Part shown: piece after piece, positions 46,401 through 56,930 of the stretch
How positions within the stretch are numbered: position 1 is the stretch's first letter
How the letters are laid out: the number at the start of each line of letters is the position of its first letter
Assembly (NCBI RefSeq): GCF_000002075.1
Contig: NW_004797725.1
Location: 392,719-456,718 of the forward strand
Source: Aplysia californica
Taxonomy: Eukaryota > Mollusca > Gastropoda > Aplysiida > Aplysiidae
DNA length: 64,000 bases
Reading direction: 5' to 3'
Translations under genes and position numbers: made by a program
Notes under the pieces: model-generated
The model's input: the letters and a program-made list of their open reading frames with translations, nothing else
Told to the model about the DNA's origin: nothing
Database searches by the model: none

Positions 46401-48754
46401 TATTGTATGGGAATTTGTTCATGGAGTGGGAACATTTTTTGAAAATTTCAGCATGTTCCTTAGACAAGTTTCATGTTTTCTTTTATGGTTTTCAAGGTGT
46501 TTCTGAAATATTCTGCTTTCTGCATTGGTGTATGATGTTAATTGTTGAAAGTCATTGCATATATGAAAAATGATTGTATTCAAAACAACAAAAAGTTTCC
46601 ATTTTCAAATCTAGTAAATAATAATGTTTTTTATGTATCAGTAGCTAGATTCTTTAAAAATGACTATCTGTTTACACATCCATTGAAATTCATTTTACTG
46701 TTAAGCAAAAACCTGTGAATAATGCACATGAAATTGGAAGTGATATTGGAATAGATAGGCTAATTTTGTTGTAATAAATGCTATACCGGTACTTTTCTTT
46801 TACCATATAACCAGCTGTATCAGATATAAATTGAATCAGCTCCTTTTAAATGGTTAAAAGCCTGTCCTTTTGAAACAATGGCTGAAGATACCCTTGTGGT
46901 AAGTTACAAGGCAACATTTAAAAATCTCTCCTTTTTGGCCATTTAAAAAAAATCTCAAAGGCAATATATGGTTTATCAAAAATACTAATAAAGATAACAT
47001 ATTATGCAATACTTGTTGTTGTAGTAGTTATGTTTTTCTTTTAAATTGCACGTTGCATTTCAACTTTGTTTTGTCTTTTATTACAGGGGAAAGAGGCCTG
47101 ACTGTTTTATGCACAAAGCCAAAAATTTTATTCTGTGATCTCAAATTATCCCCTGGCATGTCGAGATCATGTGAGTATTATGTGTCAAGACACATTCAGT
47201 CAATATCTTCTTACATACAGTTTTCTTGTGTCTTTTTCTTTTTACTGCGATTATATTTTCATCCAAAAATAGAATAGAAGCCACAGAAATATGGTTTCTT
47301 AGGAGACTGCTGAGAATATTGTGGAAGGAAAAGGAATGAAATGAGGTAGTGCTTGATGAGGTTTACGTGGGACGCTCACTGTTAAAAACAATAAGGAAAC
47401 AACAAATGCTGTTTTTAGGACACCTGAATAGACATAAAGGTCTTGAACATCTAGCTCTCACTAGGAAAATTGAAGGCAAATGAGGCAGGTATAGGCCCAG
47501 AGCAACCTACTTAGGGAACCTAAACAAATGGGTAACGGGGAAAGATCAGGGAAATGTAGCTTTTTTAAGATCATCCGAGCAAAGGGATGAATGGAGAACC
47601 ATGATCCCCGATGTCTGTCACAGATCTGACACTGGATGATGATGATGATATTTTCATCACACTCACTTACTGTTACTTCTCTTTCTTTCTGCCCATCATT
47701 GTTCAAATGGCTCTTATCAAATTTTGTGTTACAGTTATTATATTTTGGGGCAGAAATTATGTTTATGGTGATGGATCTTAGATGAGTGTTGGGTTCCAAT
47801 GAAAAATTGGTTAATTCACTTCTTTCTCTTATTTAGCCTATTTTATCATGAAAGAAAAAACCGATATGGAAGAGGAAAAGGTTTTAAGAAAAAAGTTTGA
47901 TTAAACAACTAAATAGTTTCAATGGATCACCAGCGTAAAACATGGGTCAAAACAGCTAGCTCATGAATGGAACAGCAAGTGGCTATTTTTCTCTCATTGC
48001 TTGATAGTGAGCAAACACCATTTGTTTGTGCATCAAGAATCTGTTAGCAGGGGAACCTTGTGACTCATATGTTGGCTCACGGATGTGAAGTCCACAGATG
48101 AATTAGATACTGGTCTATCTATGTGTAGCCAGGATGTAGATGCATAAATGTGTTCCAAATATCATAAATACAGTCGCAATTGTCCATCATAAATACAGTC
48201 GCAGTTGTCTTAGAAAGTTGGATGTCTTGGAAACTGTCATTATAAAATAGGAAAAGTGGGAAGCGGTCATTTGTACAGGTCATTGTTTCGGACAGGTGGC
48301 TGTTAGAGCAGGTTCACCATTATTACGAATAGGAATAAATAGGGAATAACATTATATCGTTGCTGTCACAAGCAATCCACTTATGTTCGTTTGGGTACTT
48401 TTTACTCCAGAGACAAAAAACTAGTGTTTGCTTTGTTATTCCTATCAGGAATCATGAAAAGCAAGAAAATTGTCAACCTTGACCATAGCATTGAACTGCA
48501 TTTTGGAGATGTTGAAAGATGCATCTTTAATAGAGCTTTGGGAGAGGGCAAAAACTGAAAATTCTCAAGATTTGGATTAAAGTGAATTGCTTGTGATAGT
48601 GACAACATGCAGTATTGAAAGTTGGGGAGATGTGATTGAGGCTGTGTAGCTTTTGTCAATTTTATTTTCATTTAAAATGATAAGATAAGATACATCTTTA
48701 TTGTCCAGATCCTGGCACATTGGTTTGGTGTTTCACCACATGTACACACACACA

Positions 48755-48794
<40 letters not shown>

Positions 48795-51700
48795 TGCACA
48801 CACAGACAGGCTTACAATCACATGCTTTATATAAATGAGCAGCAATATAAACAATAATAATCTTAAGCTAGGTACACTCTCAATGTTATTCTGATGCATG
48901 CTCTGAGGTCGTAAGTATACTTATACAAGATGGTGAAGACCTATATCTTTCTTTGTTACAGATCAGAAGCCTTGGTCTTTTGCTTCTGACTGATGTTTTT
49001 TTTTGAGGGAACAAGGGATGTTGATCATTATTGACAAAAATACTTCAGACCAATTCATTGTCCTTTCACTGTTCACCTTTAGTCACTGTCAAGGGTTGTG
49101 GTAGAATGTGGAAAAGGTAGTCGCCGTTATTTTAAAATATTTGTATTCCTTTCTAACAGATACGTTTGAGGAGGTAATTCCAACTGATGCTCCACCTTCT
49201 TTTCGTGGGCAAGCTGTTAAGTACTCCTATAAAGTTATTGTTGGCACCCAAAGGTTGGAGAAGGCTACAAAAATGGTGCGAGTTCCCTTCAGAGTATTAG
49301 TGTTGTATGGTAAGTTTGTTTTGTGGATTTATTACAATTATTTAGTTTTAAGGTTAAACATGAATTTTGAAATTCCTCGGACAATTGTCTTTTCATATTA
49401 TTTTGTGTCTAAAGTTATTGTATCTTTGCAATGTGAGGCACTTTTTTTTACCTCAATTGTTGAATGCTAATAAAAAGTTTTAGTTTGAAATACCATCCGA
49501 GTCCATAGAGGGGATGATTATTTATTCCTACATCTTTACAGCTTTTACATCTTTTGTTTATGGTATTTGTCAATGTTACATTTTGTTGCTCTTTGGCAAT
49601 TTAGGACTTTAACCCTTCAGTCTGACAATCTGCATATTGTCTAACCTTGTTAGCAATGTGACATGCAGGTTATTCTTTGAACACATATGTGTATAAAATG
49701 TTTGTTTGGTTTTATTTTGCTTTTCAGGTCTCAATGACATTAGTGTGTATAATGAAACAGAAGAAATTGCGCCCAGCAATCCATTTTTGCACTACCAGAG
49801 AAAAGAAAATTCTGTCTTGGATGTGGCGTTACAAATCATTTCTACAGTCACAGCAAGAAAAGCCCCGCGTAAGTATACATATTCGGTTATGAATTTCTTT
49901 TGATGAGATCTTTATAAAGACTTAGTGCAGAGTTGTCCTGATAATACATTTGAATGAACAAAATGAGGACCTGAAAATCCGTTTGCCATGTGCATGCTAG
50001 ATTGTAGTCATTCTGGGCTGATTCCTCAGAAAAGTACTGTCACCCAAAGTTTTTGCACTCCATGTTTTCACACTTGTTTAAGACAACATCTCTTAGCATT
50101 TGCCTTGGGATGCTTCAACATCTCTTTGCATTTGCCTTGGGATGCTACAACATCTCCTTGCACTTGCCTTGGGATGCTACAACATCTCTTTGCACTTGCC
50201 TTGGGATGCTACAACATCTCTTTGCATTTGCCTTGGGATGCTACAACATCTCTTTGCACTTGCCTTGGGATGCTACAACATCTCTTTGCACTTGCCTTGG
50301 GATGCTACAACATCTCTTTGCATTTGCCTTGGGATGCTACAACATCTCTTTACACTTGCCTTGGGATGCTACAACATCTCTTTGCACTTGCCTTGGGATG
50401 CTACAACATCTCTTTGCATTTGCCTTGGGATGCTACAACATCTCTTTGCATTTGCCTTGGGATGCTACAACATCTCTTTGCACTTGCCTTGGGATGCTAC
50501 AACATCTCTTTGCATTTGCCTTGGGATGCTACAACATCTCTTTGCACTTGCCTTGGGATGCTACAACATCTCTTTGCATTTGCCTTGGGATGCTACAACA
50601 TCTCTTTGCACTTGCCTTGGGATGCTACAACATCTCTTTGCATTTGCCTTGGGATGCTACAACATCTCTTTGCACTTGCCTTGGGATGCTACAACATCTC
50701 TTTGCACTTGCCTTGGGATGCTACACACATCTCTTTGCACTTGCCTTGGGATGCTACAACATCTCTTTGCACTTGCCTTGGGATGCTACAACATCTCTCT
50801 GCATTTGCCATGGGATGCTATTCTGAATCTGATGCCTTTCATTTAATATTTGCTTTGTCTTTGGCTGTCCAGTCCTCCTCTCAGTATGTTTCTAGTTATT
50901 TAACCTCCCGACTCTGATACTGGTAAGATTCCAGCTCTTTAGCACACATACTTAGAACTTTCATATATCACTTATGATTTTTTTCCCCCTCCAGATTCAT
51001 ACAACATTACGAATAGTCGAGGTCGAGTAGCAAAGTTTTTACTCTTCAAACAAGCCTACAAGCTGGGAGAGGACATTGTGGGCATGTTTGACTTCAGTGA
51101 AGGAACTATTCCCTGTGTCCAGGTGAGACAGTGTGACCATTAGGGGAGTACATATCCTGTACGTGCATGTAAGTCTTTCTCTAGGGATAGCTATTCCCTA
51201 TTTCTATGCGACTGATTTTTTAGATTCTCATGGTGTGTTAATGAAAAAGAACTTAAACTTTGACAAATATTGATCAAAATAGATTATCAACCCCTCAAAC
51301 TATTGCAAATTGAAGAGACAATATTAACATGTAACATGTGTGGAAGTAGAATGTGCATAGAAAGGATTATGAGAACAGAAAGTGGGGAAAACAGATGAAT
51401 AAGAACACCACTTGAAGCAGTAATCTGTAGTTAAGGGGACTTCTGGTTCTTGATTTGAAGTGGTGAGTCGGAGGGAAAGAGGTAAGAAACTTCTTCACAC
51501 TCCGTTGTATTTCATATTATGAATATATCCAATAGGAAAAATTTATGTTATCAGGAAGGACATTTTTTTGTCACTGCTTAGACGATTTGAGATGACTTCT
51601 GTTCTAATCAAAGTGCTTATTTATACTAATTTACTTCTTTATTTCCTGCAAGCCGCTCCCAGCAGCTCGCAGTCGGAACCACTGTGCTGGTGAGCAGCTG

Positions 51701-54700
51701 ACAGCGGCTCGGGCACATTTTTAAAAAACTTTTCGGCAATAAACAGGTCTCTTTTATCGGGATATCATTCATTAGATGAATATCTATCAAAATAATTTCA
51801 TTTGTTTTGGTTTAATGACCAATTTAGTGACGTTTTTGTCATTTTTAGATTTAGTACCAAAAAAGGGCCTCGGCACAGTGGGTTTGTCCCTGTTGGAGAT
51901 AAAGAGTTAAAGACATGTGCTGAAACAACTTCACAGTAATAACTCCCTTGGTTGACTTGTTCATTCCACATTATGATTAAGTCCCCTAGAGGATATACAG
52001 TGTTGCAATATGCTAAGTGTGCAAAGTGAAACTCAGTAAAAATGAAGCTGTCAGACCTGACCTTCTTTATAGCAATGTGAGCTCCAAGTCGTGTCATAAT
52101 GTAGGGTAAGCAGACGACAACATCTGTTTCCACAGACTATAAGATATCGAATAAAAGGGGGGGAGGTGGACAAGTGGTCCAGAATTAATAAATAAGCGGG
52201 GGGGGGGGGGGGGGGGGGGTTAGCACATTCAACTTCATACCCCTGTACTAGTAGAAACAAATCTGTTTTGTTTCTCCTTCAGTGAATGAAAGAACAAGAG
52301 ATCATGAAATTTTAGTGATTTTAGTAGGTTACTGTGACAACTTTTCCCATTTAGGAACAAACCAGTTTCACTAAAAAATATAAACCAATGTACAAAAGTT
52401 TTTAAAATGTGCAGAAAATTGAGTTAGCCAACCTGGTACCTGTACAGTAGTCTCTGCCTAAACGCACGCCAAACAAAAGCACGCTCGGCTCAAACGCACG
52501 CTTTTGTCATCTGACGGTTTTTTTTACTATATAATTTAGATGTACAAACGCAGGGTCACTCCCTCTAAACGCACGCTCCGATCTGCGAAACACGCTGACA
52601 CGTAAAGCTTGACTAAGGGAAATTTTCACTACGACTACTGTAGCCTACGATCTGCACAGCTTGCATAAGACAAGCCTAGAAAAACAGATACATTGTATTT
52701 GGCGAGACTGCCCCTTACGCCGAACAAAGAGTGTGATGGACAGCGTATTCACAACCAACTTTCCAGACACATAGGTCTAAGACTGGTAGATGAAATGTTG
52801 GCGGGTTAGGGGGACTGAAACGTTATTTGATTGGTCACTGGAAATGCATCTCTTTGAGAGAAGGTTTCTGACTGGTGTTTGAGTGACTGCGTGTTGGCTA
52901 ATGTTTAGTTAGACCCAAGCCTATGATGCGCAACACGCGTGAACGCTCGTTCATGAATTTACGGTCGGGGATGGTCGCTTGGAAAGCCAAGTGGCTGGAC
53001 CGTCGTCTCTATGACTATCACCAACAATTTCTTTTTAGGCTATTGATTTCCGGCATTTTATGGTGCATCCTTTACATCTAGTCTGTCTTCCCCCCCCCCC
53101 CCCCCCCACACGCACACACACCCATTCAACACCTTTGCAGTCTTAACCACAATCGGGGAATCTTTTACAAAACAGTCAGGTGTCGTCACATTATCGGCCC
53201 AAAGTGACCCCCACCCCAAAGGGAGGTAACTAGAATATCAAGGCAATGAGATGACTGTGTCCCTTCCTCCCTTTGCTAAGGTTCATGTAAACGCACGCTC
53301 CGTATAAACACACACTAAGGAGCCCTCCCGAGCACCGTGCGTTTAGGCGGTGACTACTGTACTGTTTGTTGAATCTGAGTTATTTGCTGATTTTAATGAA
53401 TTGAAAATGTTGGGACTCTGTCTTCTTTCGTTAATCTAAGTTTTTGTTTAATCCGATTTTAAAAAATCTGAGTTTCACTGTACCATTGTTATTTGAATAT
53501 TCTGTCTTTGCCTATTGCCAAGCACATATTTTCAGCTCAGTGTACTAGGGAAAATAGGATAAATTACTTTTCTATGGGATACAATGTCTTATCTTATGGA
53601 GCTTGGAATCCATTTTGCAAATAAGCTTGTCACAATGACATACAGGCATTTTTAAAAGTGAGAATGCAGGGCTAGCCAACATTGTTTGAGTTGAAATGCT
53701 TACACTTTCAAAGTAGTGGAAAATCGTTGGTTACTGCACATTTTGTGACCAAATATTTTTAAGATTCTTAAATGAGAAAACGCAAGTTGGAATAATGGAG
53801 ATGAACCATTTTCTCACCAGGGCCTTCAATTTTATCCAGTATTGTCTGGTTCGTATTATAGCATGTTGCTGAGAAATAGGCTTGAGAAGTTTTTAGCATA
53901 AAGATTACATCTCATGAGTGTCGCGGAGCAATTCTACAAGTACTTTTTATTGGAAAATGTGACTGTATTTCTTGTGTTATATTGTCTTGCAGTATTCTGT
54001 GACTTTACAAAGTGAGGAGCAGATATCTGAGGAGTGTCGTCGCAAGCCAAGCCAGGGAACAGCTGTCACTTCCTATGTCAAACATCAAGAGATGTGTGTC
54101 CATACAGTGAGGACTCATATGAATATTCCAATACCTCTGACAGCCACGCCAGGTTTCATTACAGATATTGGTGAGAATTTACAGTTTTTCTGTTTTAAAA
54201 TGTTTCATTTATAGCTTGTTTACTTTCGTCTGACCGTGGTTAAAAGAGGATAAAATGAAATGGCTCTGTTTATTTTTCTCAGATCTTTGAATATGTTTCT
54301 AAAAGTTGGATGAACAACAGAGTCTAAAAGCCCATTCATAAAGGTCACTGCAAACTAAGGTTCTGTCATGTTTTCTTTGATGTAAGGCAAATGCAGGTCA
54401 AAAAAGGAATAGTGGATTTACAGCATACTCCTAAAACATAAAAAAATTTACATATTTTCCTCAGCACCACACTCTAACTGTCGCCTTAGAAACAAAATTC
54501 AGAGACGGGGTGAGTGTTTTTTTAGACTCACGTGGAGCATCTGGAGATGTCTAGAAAGTGAGGGGATGAAATCTTCAAGCTTACAGTAAAATAAGGGAGC
54601 AGGGTGGTGTTGCTGTCTTAAAATGAGCAATTTGTGGGCAAGGTTACTGTAAGCCATTTATTTTAGCAGTCCTGTGTATGCATCCAAAAAGTGGTGTCTA

Positions 54701-55468
54701 ATATAGGGCCCAAAAAGAAAAACTTTAAAAAAAAACGGGATTAAAATTTGTTTAAAAATATTTGTGTTTGGTCGCTAGCTTGCCGAAGTGCCATACAAAG
54801 TTTTGCAGGCATAGGTGAATTAATAAATGAGCTACATTTTTTTTTACGCGGTCAGAAGAAAGTGAACAAGCTATTGCAAAGTATTGTTGCAATGAAAGCG
54901 TGAGATTCCCTTGGGATTTTTTGCAATATGTAATAGTTTCAGTTGCAGGCTCTCTTCTTTATTTGAGATGTAATGTCAACACGTGAAAGTAAGCCTCCAT
55001 GCAAGGACTTTGTTTAGTTTCAAACTTTGGTAACTTTCATGTTTGAGATATTTCGTTTGTGCTAGAGTTGACTGGAATACTTTCTATGCAATGTTGCTTT
55101 TATTTCATTATTTTTTTCTGTTTACTGTGCATGGTCAAGAACAGTTTTATTTTGCCTACTTCATATTTGATACCTTAAGTTATGACTGAGATAAACAGAG
55201 AGACCTTTTAAATCATATTCGTTTTCATTTGTCCTCAGTATGCCAAAGATGGAGGCTACATTTTGAGTTTGTCACATCACTTGATGAGATTGGCAGTCCA
55301 GCGTCCTTACCAGACGATGGAGAAGAAAGGCAATGGCAAGGTCCCTCTATGCTCAATGTGGAAACAATGGTCTGGGACTTGCCCATAAAAGTATTTCCTA
55401 CTAACCCCATTCATGCTTCCAGCGTTACTTTGATGAAAACTTCGTCCTCGATACACATTGGACACTGA
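43478..55468 (+). CDS. RGP1: RAB6A-GEF complex partner protein 2, 8 coding exons
   Basis: RGP1 pairs with RIC1 to form the exchange factor that activates Rab6 at Golgi membranes for retrograde transport. Coding exons: 43478-43578, 45056-45207, 47087-47170, 49160-49309, 49728-49868, 50995-51122, 53993-54170, 55239-55468. All introns are GT-AG, the phases agree, and the product is 387 residues (human 391). It starts MLEVVASLPRGPVFLAGES, close to human MIEVVAELSRGPVFLAGEA. Other conserved blocks are LAWSSVQIICQ, GERGLTVLCTKPKILFCDL, APPSFRGQAVKYSYKV, AYKLGEDIVGMFDFSEGT, IPIPLTATPGF, KRWRLHFEFVTS-type QRWRLHFEFVTSLDE and VWDLPIKVFPTNP. A possible extra exon near 45474 (GSGKALNHRALHS) breaks the frame and is rejected. 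Introns hold two pogo-like elements, a LINE end and a minisatellite. Confidence 0.93.
43964..44903 (+). mobile_element. pogo/Tigger-like element A, 940 bp, RGP1 intron 1
   Basis: It is flanked by TA on both sides. The left end starts CAATAGTCTCCGCCTAAGAT; the right, inward, CAGTAGTCTGCGCCTAAGAT. The word TAAGATCCC occurs about five times in the first 150 bp, and three times (one inverted) in the last 80. TA duplication with CAG ends fits the pogo/Tigger branch. No transposase is recognisable, so it is non-autonomous. Confidence 0.82.
47276..47650 (+). pseudogene. LINE 3' end with C-terminal RT frame, RTE-like
   Basis: Broken frames read MWFLRRLLR, WKEKR, EVLDEVYVGRSLLKTIRKQQ, LFLGHLNRHKGLEHLAL, RKIEGK, NLNKWVTGKD and DEWRTMIPDVCHR. 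This is the stereotyped C-terminus of RTE/Jockey-like LINEs. The sequence ends in a GAT trinucleotide tail, as RTE elements do. It has at least one stop and is 5'-truncated. It lies in RGP1 intron 3, same strand. Confidence 0.8.
48678..48830 (-). mobile_element. LINE-type 3' tail on minus strand plus (CA)n
   Basis: GATAAGATAAGATACATCTT followed by TATTGTCC is, on the minus strand, GGACAATAAAGATGTATC then a TTATC repeat tail, a frequent LINE 3' end. A (CA)n tract of about 60 bp follows at 48746-48805. Only the tail is recognisable. Confidence 0.5.
50083..50820 (+). repeat. 32-bp minisatellite, 23 copies, RGP1 intron 5
   Basis: The unit contains TGCACTTGCCTTGGGATGCT and ACAACATCTCT. The copies differ almost only by one C/T position (GCACTTG or GCATTTG), with a stretch of strict alternation (copies 12-19) that makes a 64-bp higher-order unit. 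One copy near 50730 has a single extra base. Because 32 is not a multiple of 3 and the unit lacks stops, all three plus frames are open over 700 bp and give the same 32-residue repeat (HLPWDATTSL, CLGMLQHLFA, LALGCYNIS). It is intronic, so I do not call a gene. Confidence 0.95.
50995..51122 (+). CDS. RGP1: RGP1 exon 6
   Basis: A CCCCCTCCAG acceptor and a CAG/GTGAGA donor bound 128 bp. It encodes SYNITNSRGRVAKFLLFKQA then YKLGEDIVGMFDFSEGTIP, matching human YNISDGRGKVGTFGIFKSV and YRLGEDVVGTLNLGEGTVA. It follows the minisatellite intron by about 175 bp. Confidence 0.92.
52445..53359 (+). mobile_element. pogo/Tigger-like element B, 915 bp, RGP1 intron 6
   Basis: It is flanked by TA. The left end is CAGTAGTCTCTGCCTAAACG, the right, inward, CAGTAGTCACCGCCTAAACG. 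The word AAACGCACGC (or a close variant) occurs five to six times in the first 150 bp and three times (one inverted) near the right end. It shares scaffold with element A (ACTATA, GGTCACTCCCT, GCTCCGATCTG; CTCCCGAGCACCG near the right end). A C-run lies at 53091. No transposase is recognisable. Confidence 0.82.
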
Positions 55469-56035
55469 AAGAATGCAGTTTCTCAATAGTGTAATATGTG
55501 GGAACAAAAATATATAGTAAAGAGCTATTTCTTATCTGATTCTGTGTTTGATCAGAGCCAGAAGCTCTCAAAACTTGGGTATTAAGTGCAATCGCCTCCT
55601 TCATCATGTGATCATTTTGGTTTGTTGAAGAATGAAGAAAAGATTTGAGTCCACAGTAATATTTTGTTCACAAGTTGTGTCCTGTCGGAGAAGGCCACAC
55701 TGTTCTTGACAGTCCATGTCATGGGCACTCCCTGCCTTCTCTCCAAGTCAACTGAATGTGCAGGACCCTCAAGTGAATACAAAAAATTGGTGTCAAAATT
55801 GCAGTATGCAGCCTACCCTATTTCTTAAACACTGAAGTCATTTACCATAATATGTTTAAATTTTACTTTATCTAAATTCCACAAAAAAAGTTACATTGCT
55901 GTGTGTTCTTTACAAGTCATTAATTGGTATTGTTGGCCTGGATAATTTGGATTTTTTAAAAAGTGGTTTGTCCAAAATTATATGCTGAGACTTTTAAAAC
56001 CTGTATTTGGGCTTTTTAGAAAGTTTCCATATATA
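55469..56035 (+). other. RGP1: Likely RGP1 3' UTR
   Basis: It follows the RGP1 stop. No clear AATAAA is present before the transposon at 56036, so the polyadenylation site is unresolved and may lie further on. Confidence 0.4.
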
Positions 56036-56930
56036 CAGTCGAACCTGCCTTAACGGAAACCTGTATAAAATGGAAACCTGTCTTAACGGAATCTCCCCGC
56101 TCCCCCCTTGATATATTCCTCTTTAATTACCTGTATAAAACGGAAACCTGTCCAATGCGGAAACTGAAAAAAAAATCTGCTCCCTTTCTATGATTTCACC
56201 TGTCTAAGACGGAAAATGCTTTGCCCCTTCAGCCCTGATTTGAAACAAAACTCGCAAGTTTGGTTCCGCCGGCTATAAACTTAACGCTATGACCATGCCG
56301 CAAGTCGAGGAAGGGGAGTAGGGGTGCAATTTGGGGGTAGATGTTACCCCATCATGCGAGCCCTGAGCGATGCAGATGGTCAGTGTAGTGTGGGTGTGAA
56401 ATCTCACAACGGCCCGTGAAAGTGCTCGAGTAGCGAGCCACTACGGAAACTTTCCTGGGTACCCAGAAGCCAGAGGTGTGAAATTAGTTTGACCAATGCC
56501 TGCCGCCCTGATCGTACGCCAGCCAAGAAAAGAGTTCCTCAAATGGTAGTTACAAGATGGCAGTGAGGGATGGCATTAGTTGACTGTGCTTGTTACACCG
56601 ATGGGTGGGGCTAAGGGTGGAAGCAAAGGAGATGTTCAAACGTTTTTGTTTTTAATAGGTCAAACAGTGGTCCTATGAAAGGCAAACACTGATGGTAATT
56701 GGATAAGTAAGACTGACGCATGTCATTATCAGACAGGATAGCAGCTGAGAGGTGTGAAGTTTTGACCACTGCTTGCTGATCGGACTAGCAAACCTTGATC
56801 CCACCGGCTAGGCTTTTGAACCCCCCCCCCCTTCCATCTCCCCCTAAATTCCCCTGTCTAAGACGGAAAATGTCTAAGATGGAATTTTTTTCAGGCTCCC
56901 TTGCGATTCCGTCTTACACAGGTTCGACTG
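56036..56930 (+). mobile_element. pogo/Tigger-like element C, 895 bp
   Basis: It is flanked by TA. The left end starts CAGTCGAACCTGCCTTAACG, the right, inward, CAGTCGAACCTGTGTAAGAC. The word CCTGTMTAARACGGAAA (M, R standing for variants) occurs about six times in the first 190 bp and three times (one inverted) near the right end. It lies about 0.57 kb past the RGP1 stop. No transposase is recognisable. Confidence 0.82.

Noticed and set aside
49988-50917. Long open frames of 248-309 codons in three plus frames
   Set aside because: They are all the 32-bp minisatellite, repeated in every frame, and lie in an RGP1 intron. No start or flanking sequence supports a gene.
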